64,000 nt of DNA from Mesorhizobium huakuii (GTDB lineage Bacteria > Pseudomonadota > Alphaproteobacteria > Rhizobiales > Rhizobiaceae), in the NCBI RefSeq assembly GCF_014189455.1, contig NZ_CP050298.1, forward strand, positions 1 through 64,000, given 5' to 3'. The notes under the pieces were generated by a model. It saw nothing but the letters and a program-made list of their open reading frames with translations, made no database searches and was not told the DNA's origin. The position numbers were made by a program, and so were the translations under genes. Shown here piece after piece: positions 18,223 to 26,875 of this stretch; the stretch's first letter is position 1, and each line of letters opens with the position of its first letter.

Positions 18223-18435
18223 GATCTCAACATCGTCGAGATCGAAATCGGCGTCATGCGCCGCCAATGTCTTGATCGCCGCATCGCTAGCCGCGACCTC
18301 CTTGAAACAGAGATCCGGACCTGGGAACGCCGCCGCACCGAAAGTGGCGCCCGCATCCGCTGGATGTTCTCCACACAGCAGGCCCGAGCGAAGATGGCAA
18401 AATCCTATCCCACGCCGTCTCTCAAAGAGTCATAA
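18223..18435 (+). pseudogene. IS630-family transposase, C-terminal fragment
   Basis: The frame DLNIVEIEIGVMRRQCLDRR, then ETEIRTWERRRTESGARIRW and AKMAKSYPTPSLKES with a stop at 18435, matches the C-terminal tail of IS630-type transposases. No catalytic part remains. Confidence 0.65.
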
Positions 18436-18451
18436 TCACCGCGACGCGACA

Positions 18452-18646
18452 CTAGACGCGGCGCTGCAGATCAGCCGAATTCGAGCCGCGCTCTTCCGCA
18501 GCGAGCTGTTCGGTGCCGTAGGCTTTCAGAAACATTTCGACACCCGACCTGACAACATTCTCGATCTCAGCGGGGCTTGGCGCCTTGGTGCGATACGCAA
18601 ATATGCACTGGCGAAACAGGCCGGCCAGACACAGTTCGGTGGGCAC
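18452..18646 (-). pseudogene. TetR-family regulator, C-terminal fragment
   Basis: The minus-strand tail LAGLFRQCIFAYRTKAPSPA, then EIENVVRSGVEMFLKAYG, resembles the last helices of TetR/AcrR regulators. The helix-turn-helix half is missing, replaced by an IS6-type end at 18642. Before the 17.9-23.1 kb inversion it lay downstream of the B12-rSAM gene, so it need not belong to the RiPP operon. Confidence 0.45.
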
Positions 18647-18801
18647 CGTAACGTTAACCGGGCATCGATCAAAATGTGGGATCTGGCGGCATGACCAGAT
18701 TTTCCCGTGATCCTCTTTATCGTCGCCACCGATTTCCGGCGCAGGTGATTGCCCATGCCGTTTGGCTCTATTTCCGGTTTCCGCTCAGCCTGCGGATGGT
18801 C
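18642..18801 (+). pseudogene. IS6-family element, 5' end fragment
   Basis: The end repeat ggcaccgtaacgttaacc is followed by ATG 18691 (MTRFSRDPLYRRHRFPAQVI, then AHAVWLYFRFPLSLRMVE), the same type as at 2801-3203 but with its start frame intact. It is cut after 38 codons. Confidence 0.65.
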
Positions 18802-18844
18802 GAGGCTATCTCCCTGCGAATAAGCAAATCGCAGTTGTCCTTGT

Positions 18845-20818
18845 TCACGTGGCGGCACTCACGGGCCTGACACGTCGGTCGAAATAACCTCCCGGAAACG
18901 CGGTCGGCGCGGGCATTGGCGTATATGGATTCCAGAGCGGGAGCCCAATCAGCCGCGCATCCAGCCGCACGACCAGCTTGCGAGCGATCATGTCGGCTAT
19001 CGCTCCGTCAATTTCGGTCTGCATCACATTCGCCGTTCTCAGCCGTTCGCGCAGGCGGGCATCTGGCATGCTTTCGTCCGCAGCCAGAAGAATTTCGCGC
19101 TCGAGGCCTTTGATCCGGTGTTCACGGTCCACTGCTATGGCGCGCGTGTCCTCGACCGTGATCTCGTCGCCGCTGTCGCGCATCGACAGCATGGGTTGCT
19201 TCGGCTCGTGCCAGGCTTTCAGCCAGGCATCGATACCCCGGACAACGGCATGCAGCCCCGGGCGACGGCTCGCGTCGCGCGCAGCGAAATGGCCGCCGAC
19301 ATCGTTGTCTTCACTGTCTTCGAAGTAGTAGACCTGATCCGCGAGATCGGGTTCCGAGAGCGGATAGACGGAGCGATAGGAGGCGGCTGGGCGCAGCTTC
19401 AGCCCATGTTTGTCGGCTGCACGATGATAGGGGCTGTAGCGCTGGTACCGCAACCGCACCGCACGTCCTGGCTGGAGATGATGCAGCAGCGGCAGCCAGG
19501 AGGCCATTTCGGCATACCAGGCGTCGCTCTCGCCGGGAAAGCCCCACAGTATGCTCCAACTGACCCGCACGCCATACTGGCGGCACCATTTCAAGAGCTG
19601 AACATTGTGCGCTGCCGTCGTTCCCTTGCCCATCAGCTTCAAAGCACGGGTATCCAGGCTCTCGATACCTGGCTGGATCCAGCGGACGCCGGCGGCGGCC
19701 AACTTCTCGACTTCATGGCGCTTCAGATTGGCCTTGACTTCGAAGAAGATCGCAAGCTTGTCGGGTAGGGCGGTGAGGCGAGGCAGGGTCTTTTCGACGT
19801 AGTCAATGGCCAGAATGTTGTCCACCGCTTCGATGCGCGACGAGCCGTAGCGCGCCGACATCTCTATCATCTCCTCTGCGGCCTGCCTGGCCGGTTTCTG
19901 GCGATAGGTCATCGATCCGCCGTTCAGCCCGCAGAACGTGCAGGGGCTGCGCGCGCCCCACCAGCAGCCGCGAGAGAACTCCATCGGCAGCCCGGGATAG
20001 ACGCGGTCGGCGTAGAGCGATCGCCCGAGTTCGGCAAAATAGTCCGAGAAATCGGGCAGCGGCAGGTCATCCATGTTCTCGACCACTGCGCGGGGCACCA
20101 AGTCGCCCATCGACGTGGCGGGATAGCCGGCCTCGCGATGCCCTGGACCGAAAACGCCGAATGGCAGGTCGGCCGGTGGAATGTCTCTACCGTGATCGAG
20201 GATGTCGCAACACAGCGCGCCGATCAGTGCGTCAGCCTCGCCCGACACGACATAGTCAACCCACGGGAAACGCGCGTGAGTGGTACGCCCCATCACCGAT
20301 TCGCAGTTTGCGCCACCCATGAGTGTGACTAGGCCCGGTGATCGCCCGCTCAGTCGGCGCAGCAACGCGAGCGAGGGAACATGCTGGGTGAAAGTCGAGG
20401 TGCACCCGACCATGGCCGGCCGTTGCTCCAGTATTTTGTCGGCGGTCCAGTCGATGAAGCCGCCGATAAGCGAGCGCAGCTCGCGGAAATGGGCACGACG
20501 CTCGGCCAGACCTTTATCTGGGTGTATCGGATTGCGCCTGAAATACTGGTCGAGGAAGACGTCGTGGTCTGCTTCGAAGTCAGGAAAAGCGATGCCGGCG
20601 AACAGCCAGTCAACAAGCGCTTCCTCAGGAGGGGAACTTTCAAGCAGATTATAGTCGGCGAGGCCCGCGTATTCCAGGAACCAGATGTTGGCATACGCTA
20701 TCCTGGATCGCAGTCCGGCCCGGGTCAGCGCCGACTTCAGCAGACCAAGCGCCAGTGATGGCCGTTCAATTGCCGACATCGGCATGTTGACCAGGACGAT
20801 TGGCACATCGGCGCTCAT
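18845..20818 (-). CDS. B12-binding radical SAM RiPP maturase (rSAM_ocin_1-like)
   Basis: A 657-aa protein. Residues 1-230 look like a cobalamin-binding fold (VPIVLVNMPMSAIERPSLAL at the start, MVGCTSTFTQHVPSLALLRR, then VDYVVSGEAD). The radical SAM cluster motif is RGCWWGARSPCTFCGLNGG, a Cx7Cx2C spacing typical of the 'ribosomal peptide maturation radical SAM protein 1' group. WIQPGIESL and SWSILWGFPGE are further TIM-barrel motifs. The C-terminus ends PLWNPYTPMPAPTAFPGGYF. B12 radical SAM enzymes in such clusters typically methylate unactivated carbons, so Val/Thr C-methylation of the core is a reasonable inference. The start lies 1 bp from the GNAT stop, so the genes are coupled. Frame intact. 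Confidence 0.85.
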   Translation of the reverse strand: MSADVPIVLVNMPMSAIERPSLALGLLKSALTRAGLRSRIAYANIWFLEYAGLADYNLLESSPPEEALVDWLFAGIAFPDFEADHDVFLDQYFRRNPIHPDKGLAERRAHFRELRSLIGGFIDWTADKILEQRPAMVGCTSTFTQHVPSLALLRRLSGRSPGLVTLMGGANCESVMGRTTHARFPWVDYVVSGEADALIGALCCDILDHGRDIPPADLPFGVFGPGHREAGYPATSMGDLVPRAVVENMDDLPLPDFSDYFAELGRSLYADRVYPGLPMEFSRGCWWGARSPCTFCGLNGGSMTYRQKPARQAAEEMIEMSARYGSSRIEAVDNILAIDYVEKTLPRLTALPDKLAIFFEVKANLKRHEVEKLAAAGVRWIQPGIESLDTRALKLMGKGTTAAHNVQLLKWCRQYGVRVSWSILWGFPGESDAWYAEMASWLPLLHHLQPGRAVRLRYQRYSPYHRAADKHGLKLRPAASYRSVYPLSEPDLADQVYYFEDSEDNDVGGHFAARDASRRPGLHAVVRGIDAWLKAWHEPKQPMLSMRDSGDEITVEDTRAIAVDREHRIKGLEREILLAADESMPDARLRERLRTANVMQTEIDGAIADMIARKLVVRLDARLIGLPLWNPYTPMPAPTAFPGGYFDRRVRPVSAAT

Positions 20819-20819
20819 G

Positions 20820-21698
20820 TCATGCCACTCTTTTCATGGTGATGCAGGCATAGGCGAGTTCGCTCAGCCACGGTCTCATGCGCCGGAGTGCAAAGCGAGC
20901 CATGCGCGGCTCCGTGACCGGAACCGTGAACATGAGGTTGACCAGTTCGGGAAAAGCGCGCTGGCGGCGCGCTACTTCGAGCCACAGCGGCCGCATCAAG
21001 GCCGTTGCCTGGAGACTGGGATGGATGAACGAGCAGGTCCAGCGCAGCGTGCTGGAGTCGAGCCGGTGGGTGATCGCCCAGCCACGCACCGTTCCGCCCT
21101 CGGCATCAACCAGCGCCAAGCTGGTGTGCGGGTCACTATCCTCCTCGTAGATGAACGGATTGACGTCGTCATTCACGCCGGGTTCGTCGAAATCCCGGAT
21201 CGTCGCTCGCTGGTCGGCGCCGAGCGACCGCCAGCCAACGATGCGGTAGCGGACCGGCAGGCGCGCCTCGACAAGCCACGGCGTCTCGAACGCCAGCGGC
21301 ACGGTCGTGTGGCAGACCAGTTTGTTGACCGCGGGTCGGGTCCAGCCGTTTTTCACGAAAAAGCGTGCGGCGTCCTGGTTGTGCTCGCCGACGCGCAGGA
21401 AATGAACGCCTCGCCTGAAGCCGAGACCGCGGAACTCCTCTTCGATCGTGCCCAGCATGGAACTGCCAAAGCCCATTCGGCGGAGCATAGGCAGGACGTA
21501 GACCGAAAGGAGTTCGAACTGCCCGGAAGGGCCTGGCACGGCCAGGGCAAGTCCTGCGGTCACGTCGGTTGTGCGCGCCGCGACGCCGCGGACCGTGGAT
21601 GCGAAACGGCTTGTCACCGCGGTCCACACTGCCGGATAGGTAAGATGCCGTAGTTCCTTTAGGCTGACGTAGTCCAGTATCTCAAGGCGAATCGGCAT
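20820..21698 (-). CDS. GNAT-family acetyltransferase of the RiPP operon
   Basis: A 292-aa protein. The first half has a GNAT acetyl-CoA site: FELLSVYVLPMLRRMGFGSS (the RxxGxG/A-type loop) followed by a helix and RFFVKNGWTR. The second half (FIYEEDSDPHTSLALVDAEG, then GWAITHRLD) may be a second GNAT-like domain. The start overlaps the end of the epimerase frame by 17 bp and the stop nearly touches the B12-rSAM start. It could acetylate the peptide or a Lys side chain, or confer self-protection; the target is unknown. Confidence 0.75.
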   Translation of the reverse strand: MPIRLEILDYVSLKELRHLTYPAVWTAVTSRFASTVRGVAARTTDVTAGLALAVPGPSGQFELLSVYVLPMLRRMGFGSSMLGTIEEEFRGLGFRRGVHFLRVGEHNQDAARFFVKNGWTRPAVNKLVCHTTVPLAFETPWLVEARLPVRYRIVGWRSLGADQRATIRDFDEPGVNDDVNPFIYEEDSDPHTSLALVDAEGGTVRGWAITHRLDSSTLRWTCSFIHPSLQATALMRPLWLEVARRQRAFPELVNLMFTVPVTEPRMARFALRRMRPWLSELAYACITMKRVA

Positions 21699-23138
21699 GG
21701 TCGACGCCCGTGCGGGAGGTCGCGTGTTTGGCCGCTTCGATGCGGCTCGTTATCCCCTCGCTGGTCTGCCAGGCAAAGCGGTCGTCGAGGTCCTCTTCGA
21801 TCACCCCCGCCGCGTACAACTGGTCTAGCAGATCGGCGACTGCAAGGGCGCTCGCTCCGTCAGCTATGACGCGCACAACTAACTCCGACGCTGTGCAGTC
21901 GCCGCACGCGATTAGATCGCCAACGGAGATCGGAGCGACGTCGTCGAGTATCCGGTGTTCAATGTTGCGTGAGCGGAGGTGGAAGTGCAGGTTCCCGGCC
22001 TCGTATTGCAGGTCTCCGCGGAAGCGGATCGGCAGGTTGGGAGGTGGGCTCTCGAGCATATGCTCGTCGATGATGCTCTGGAGCCCCTCCCGGAACTCGT
22101 CGGGCGTCCTGAAGAAACGCTCATCCAGGATGCGGTAGCCGAGAGGCCAGCGTTTGCTCCCCGGTACCGGCGTCACCAGTTGTACTCGTCCCCGCGGCAT
22201 GTTTACGAGGAAGCCGGAAACGCAGGCGATCGTCGTGTGATCGCGCTCCAGCAACGCGATTGCATCGTCGTTGTTTGCTGCGCTGAGTTTCTCCTTTCGC
22301 GCGCGCGCGCCCGGCGAAAAGCTTTTGCGGTCAGCGCCTCCTTGCCCTGCAGGACGAGTTCGACCCCCATCAGGTCCTCGGGCGAAAACGCCTCGTGAAT
22401 CTGATTGAGGTGGTTCGTGCTTAGCACGGAGAAACGATTCGTCACGCCACGGTAGCGTTTGAACAGTTCGAGCACGCGCCTTGTGAGGGCCTGATCCTTG
22501 AGCGGGGCGGCCGTCGTCGTTTGTGGTAATGCGCCCGTGATTTGATAGTAGTCGAACAGAAAGCGGTCGTAGTCCGGGTTATCGATCGGATCCGTGGCCC
22601 AGTAGCAGAAGCCAGTGCGGGCTGCCGAACCAAACATCTCGCTCGCGACACCGACCACGCCGCGCCAAAGCTCGGCATGCTCCTCGCTATATTCATAATA
22701 ACCCTCGAAGCGGTCGGCCGACAGGCCGCAGAACCAGCAACCGACGGTGCAGCCTTCGCTCAGCTCGAAAGCGATGACGGGATGCGTGACCGACGGCGCC
22801 GATCCGCCCAATTCGCCGTCGCAGCGGCGGATTTGGCGCTCGCGCCACGCATGGAAGCGAGGGTTGACCGTCGACATTTCGCCCTCGTCGCGCAGGATGT
22901 CGCGATGGCGCAACATCTCGCGCATATACTCGTCCCACATCACAGCCAGCGGCCACGACGCACACTCCGGCTTGAAGCGGTAATTCAGGTAGCTACCGCG
23001 CCAGAGCGGCAGCATCTCCATCGGGTCGACTTCGATGCCGTAGCGCTCGGTTACCGTTCGAGGGTTGTCGACGTTCTCCGAAAGCGCGCTGCGGAACGCC
23101 ATGTCGCCGACCAGGCGCTCCATGAAGCGCTTGATATG
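21682..23138 (-). pseudogene. PoyD-like radical SAM peptide epimerase, main part, frameshifted
   Basis: The minus-strand frame enters from the IS-A flank as HIKRFMERLVGDMAFRSALS and runs through GIEVDPMEMLPLWRGSYLNY. The radical SAM motif EGCTVGCWFCGLSAD (CxxxCxxC) follows, then ARTGFCYWATDPIDNPDYDR. This is the pattern of 'radical SAM family RiPP maturation amino acid epimerases' related to PoyD, which convert L- to D-residues. Near 22318-22326 the frame shifts within gcaaaagcttttcgcc: the true continuation, SFSPGARARKEKLSAANNDD, is in the next frame and runs to 21682. With 28 codons at 16670 the full protein would be about 510 aa. It is inactive as read unless the frameshift is a base-calling error. 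Confidence 0.82.
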
Positions 23139-24252
23139 AGCGTTGGTGCATGGATCTTTTGTCAACGGTTTGGCGATAGGCAGGCAGGATCGAAATCAGC
23201 TTGATGCGAGTGCCATGCCGTACAAACACAACGCAGATCGTCGTCATCACGTCGGAAAGATGAAATTCAGGGTGACGAATTGGCGTGACTACGAAGCAGG
23301 TCTGCGCCGGCGTGGTAGCCTGACCTTATGGGTAACGCCGGAGGCACTGGCGGGATGGCGCGCTCCGCGACGCAAGACCCGCGGCGGCCAAGCCCGGTAT
23401 TCCGATCTCGCCATTGAGACAGCGCTGACGCTGGGTTGCGTCTTCGCAATGCGGCTGCGCCAGACCGAGGGATTGCTTCACTCGCTGCTGGATCTCATGG
23501 GGCTGAAAGTCCCAGTTCCAGATCATACGACGCTGAGCCGTCGGGCACAGAAGTGGGAGCCATCAGCCCGACGAAACCCGCCGCTGCCGGACGGCCCGCT
23601 GCATGTGCTTGTCGATAGCACGGGATTGAAAGTCTACGGCGCCGGGCAATGGCTGGAGCAGAAACATGGCGCCAGATCACGTCGCAACTGGCGCAAGCTG
23701 CATCTGGCAGTGGATGCCAAAAGTGGCGCGATCATTGCCCAAAGGCTGACAGATCAGGACACGGATGATCCTTCCCAGGTGGCACCGCTTCTCGATCAGA
23801 TCGACGGCGAGATCGACCAGTTCACAGCCGACGGAGCCTATGACGGCAAGCCAACCTATCGGTCTATCCTGCAGCACAGCGCAACCGCGAACATCGTCAT
23901 TCCACCGCGTTCCACGGCGGTGGAAAGCCGTGATGCCGGACCGCCTGGTCAAAGGGACAAGCACATTGCCGCAATCGCAAGCGACGGTCGGCTGAAATGG
24001 CAGGCAGCCACCGGCTACGGCAAGCGGGCGCTGAGCGAAACAGCCATCGGACGATACAAGGGGCTGATCGGACGGCGCCTGCGAGCACGCTCTCTTCCGG
24101 CTCAACAGACCGAGGTTGCCATCGGTTGCATCGTTCTCAACCGCATGCTGGCATGGGCACGCCCGGAGTCTATCCGGCGTCAAGTCACGCAGGCATAACC
24201 AACTACATTAAAGATCGAAATGCGTTCGATTTCATATCCGCGCACCAACGCC
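23139..24252 (+). mobile_element. IS-A (IS5 family), copy 4
   Basis: Full-length copy. The left flank cttgatatg (23130-23138) pairs with copy 3. The right flank is a GGDEF-EAL fragment. It forms the second breakpoint of the inversion that separated the RiPP precursor from its operon. Confidence 0.92.
23215..24198 (+). CDS. IS5-family transposase (IS-A type)
   Basis: Intact 327-aa DDE transposase with ATG 23215, identical in reading to copy 1. Confidence 0.9.
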   Translation: MPYKHNADRRHHVGKMKFRVTNWRDYEAGLRRRGSLTLWVTPEALAGWRAPRRKTRGGQARYSDLAIETALTLGCVFAMRLRQTEGLLHSLLDLMGLKVPVPDHTTLSRRAQKWEPSARRNPPLPDGPLHVLVDSTGLKVYGAGQWLEQKHGARSRRNWRKLHLAVDAKSGAIIAQRLTDQDTDDPSQVAPLLDQIDGEIDQFTADGAYDGKPTYRSILQHSATANIVIPPRSTAVESRDAGPPGQRDKHIAAIASDGRLKWQAATGYGKRALSETAIGRYKGLIGRRLRARSLPAQQTEVAIGCIVLNRMLAWARPESIRRQVTQA

Positions 24253-25059
24253 TATCGGAGAGCATCGCCTGAGGACGACGGCCAGCATCGGCATCGCAAA
24301 CTACCCCAAGGATGGGGCGAGCTCGGAAACACTCCTGGTCAACGCCGATGCGGCCATGTATCGGGCGAAGGAATTCGGCCGCGACAATTTCCAGTTTTAC
24401 ACTCCCGAATTCAACTCGAGGGCGCATGATAAATTCGTGCTTCAGGAGGAATTGCGAAACGCCGTGGCCCGCTCGGAATTCGTGCTGCTCTATCAGCCGC
24501 AAGTCGATCTTCGCTCGGGGCGCGTCTTTGCGGTAGAAGCGTTGATACGCTGGAACCATCCGACACTGGGCGTGGTACCGCCGATGACGTTCATCCCGAC
24601 GGCCGAGGAGACAGGATTGATCGTGCCGCTCGGCGACTGGATTCTGCATGAAGCCTGTCGACAGAACAAGGCCTGGCAGGATGCAGGATTGCCGCCGATG
24701 ACTGTGTGCGTGAATGTCTCGGCACGGCAATTTAGGGAAAGGAATCTGGTTGAACGTGTCGTCCACTCGCTTAGAGAAAGCGACCTGAAGGGCTGTTACC
24801 TTGAGCTGGAGTTGACCGAAAGCCTCATCATGCAGGACACAGAATTGGCAGTCGCAACGATGAACGAACTGCAAAGCCTGGGCGTTCAGATCTCTATCGA
24901 CGATTTCGGGACGGGCTATTCCAGCCTCAGTGCACTCAAGAGCTTTCCCGTTGCGCGGCTAAAGATCGATAAGTCGTTCATCAACGACGTCGCCGACGAC
25001 GAAAACGATCAGGCTGTTGCCAGCGCCGTAATTTCGTTGGGTCAAAAGCTGAACATGAG
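24253..25059 (+). pseudogene. GGDEF-EAL c-di-GMP protein, internal fragment between two IS-A copies
   Basis: The frame begins in the end of a GGDEF domain (LRTTASIGIANYPKDGASSE, then NADAAMYRAKEFGRDNFQFY) and continues into an EAL phosphodiesterase domain with FAVEALIRWNHP, YLELELTESLIM, SIDDFGTGYSSLSALKSFP and RLKIDKSFI. It breaks off after SLGQKLNM, losing the last part of EAL, and its N-terminus is lost to copy 4. The residues present include most EAL catalytic positions, but no complete protein can be made. It differs from the cyclase at 11366. Confidence 0.82.
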
Positions 25060-26173
25060 AGCGTTGGTGCATGGATCTTTTGTCAACGGTTTGGCGATAG
25101 GCAGGCAGGATCGAAATCAGCTTGATGCGAGTGCCATGCCGTACAAACACAACGCAGATCGTCGTCATCACGTCGGAAAGATGAAATTCAGGGTGACGAA
25201 TTGGCGTGACTACGAAGCAGGTCTGCGCCGGCGTGGTAGCCTGACCTTATGGGTAACGCCGGAGGCACTGGCGGGATGGCGCGCTCCGCGACGCAAGACC
25301 CGCGGCGGCCAAGCCCGGTATTCCGATCTCGCCATTGAGACAGCGCTGACGCTGGGTTGCGTCTTCGCAATGCGGCTGCGCCAGACCGAGGGATTGCTTC
25401 ACTCGCTGCTGGATCTCATGGGGCTGAAAGTCCCAGTTCCAGATCATACGACGCTGAGCCGTCGGGCACAGAAGTGGGAGCCATCAGCCCGACGAAACCC
25501 GCCGCTGCCGGACGGCCCGCTGCATGTGCTTGTCGATAGCACGGGATTGAAAGTCTACGGCGCCGGGCAATGGCTGGAGCAGAAACATGGCGCCAGATCA
25601 CGTCGCAACTGGCGCAAGCTGCATCTGGCAGTGGATGCCAAAAGTGGCGCGATCATTGCCCAAAGGCTGACAGATCAGGACACGGATGATCCTTCCCAGG
25701 TGGCACCGCTTCTCGATCAGATCGACGGCGAGATCGACCAGTTCACAGCCGACGGAGCCTATGACGGCAAGCCAACCTATCGGTCTATCCTGCAGCACAG
25801 CGCAACCGCGAACATCGTCATTCCACCGCGTTCCACGGCGGTGGAAAGCCGTGATGCCGGACCGCCTGGTCAAAGGGACAAGCACATTGCCGCAATCGCA
25901 AGCGACGGTCGGCTGAAATGGCAGGCAGCCACCGGCTACGGCAAGCGGGCGCTGAGCGAAACAGCCATCGGACGATACAAGGGGCTGATCGGACGGCGCC
26001 TGCGAGCACGCTCTCTTCCGGCTCAACAGACCGAGGTTGCCATCGGTTGCATCGTTCTCAACCGCATGCTGGCATGGGCACGCCCGGAGTCTATCCGGCG
26101 TCAAGTCACGCAGGCATAACCAACTACATTAAAGATCGAAATGCGTTCGATTTCATATCCGCGCACCAACGCC
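25060..26173 (+). mobile_element. IS-A (IS5 family), copy 5
   Basis: Full-length copy in direct orientation with copy 4. Flanks gaacatgag and cctccaggc do not match, so at least one side was rearranged after insertion. Confidence 0.92.
25136..26119 (+). CDS. IS5-family transposase (IS-A type)
   Basis: Intact 327-aa transposase. The EAL fragment upstream is in frame with it, producing a spurious 587-codon fusion. The genuine start is ATG 25136. Confidence 0.9.
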   Translation: MPYKHNADRRHHVGKMKFRVTNWRDYEAGLRRRGSLTLWVTPEALAGWRAPRRKTRGGQARYSDLAIETALTLGCVFAMRLRQTEGLLHSLLDLMGLKVPVPDHTTLSRRAQKWEPSARRNPPLPDGPLHVLVDSTGLKVYGAGQWLEQKHGARSRRNWRKLHLAVDAKSGAIIAQRLTDQDTDDPSQVAPLLDQIDGEIDQFTADGAYDGKPTYRSILQHSATANIVIPPRSTAVESRDAGPPGQRDKHIAAIASDGRLKWQAATGYGKRALSETAIGRYKGLIGRRLRARSLPAQQTEVAIGCIVLNRMLAWARPESIRRQVTQA

Positions 26174-26867
26174 CCTCCAGGCCCTCCGAAATCAGCCGCA
26201 CCACCTGGCGCTTCGAAATGTCGACCCCGATCCCGGTCAACAACGCCGTCAACCGCTCCGTCGTCACCTGGCCTTGAATGTGACAGGCCAGAATGAAGCG
26301 GCGCAGGTTCGCGCCCCAGCCGCCGATGATCCCCGCCGGCAACGGCGCCACCATCGTTTCGCCGGTCGGTGTCACCCAGCGCTCGCGGCGATAGCGCACC
26401 ACCTCGGCCGACAACGCCAGATCGCGCACCAGGATCGTCTCATACCCCTTGAAGCGAGAGCCCGCAGGAGCGCTCACCGCAACCGTCACCTCGCGGCTCA
26501 CGCGACCGCCGTCGCGCTTGGCGCCGCGCCGGCGGCGCTTGCCCTTGCCAGATGTCGGCTGCGTCGCCTTCTCCATGCCCGATGGCTTGGTCGGCTTGAC
26601 CGGGGGACGCGGCGGCAGGTCCTTCAGCCGGGCGATCTCATCCTTCAGGGTCTGGTTCTCGGCGCGTAGCGCCTGGTTCTCGATCTCAAGGCTCTCGACC
26701 CGGCCTTGAAGACCGCGCACTTCGCCGATCAGCGCAGAAACCAGCCCGCGGAGTTCCGCGAGCGACAGGCCTTCAAGCGAATCAGTCGGTGGTAGCGTCA
26801 CGCAAACGGTGAATCACGAACGCACGCGCCTGCAAACCCCCACCGCCCGGTAATCTGCCCCGGTTAC
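26174..26867 (-). pseudogene. IS66-like transposase, N-terminal part (element 1)
   Basis: ATG 26801 opens a coiled-coil-rich N-terminus (LQGRVESLEIENQALRAENQ) and a basic linker, then YETILVRDLALSAEVVRYRR and HIQGQVTTERLTALL, as in the IS66-like transposase at 26926-28488. It is truncated by IS-A copy 5. The outer end, up to the repeat finishing ccccggttac at 26867, is preserved. Confidence 0.7.
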
Positions 26868-26875
26868 GTCAAGAA

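Noticed and set aside
18452..18646. TetR fragment as the regulator of the RiPP operon
   Set aside because: Only the C-terminal tail survives, and after undoing the inversion it lies beyond the far end of the operon among IS debris.
24356..26119. 587-codon frame fusing an EAL domain to a transposase
   Set aside because: Accidental in-frame join at the IS-A copy 5 left end; the transposase has its own start and the EAL domain is truncated.
23139..26173. Composite transposon carrying a c-di-GMP gene
   Set aside because: IS-A copies 4 and 5 do bracket the fragment, but the outer 9-bp flanks (cttgatatg and cctccaggc) do not match and the gene is truncated at both ends, so no unit transposition is shown.
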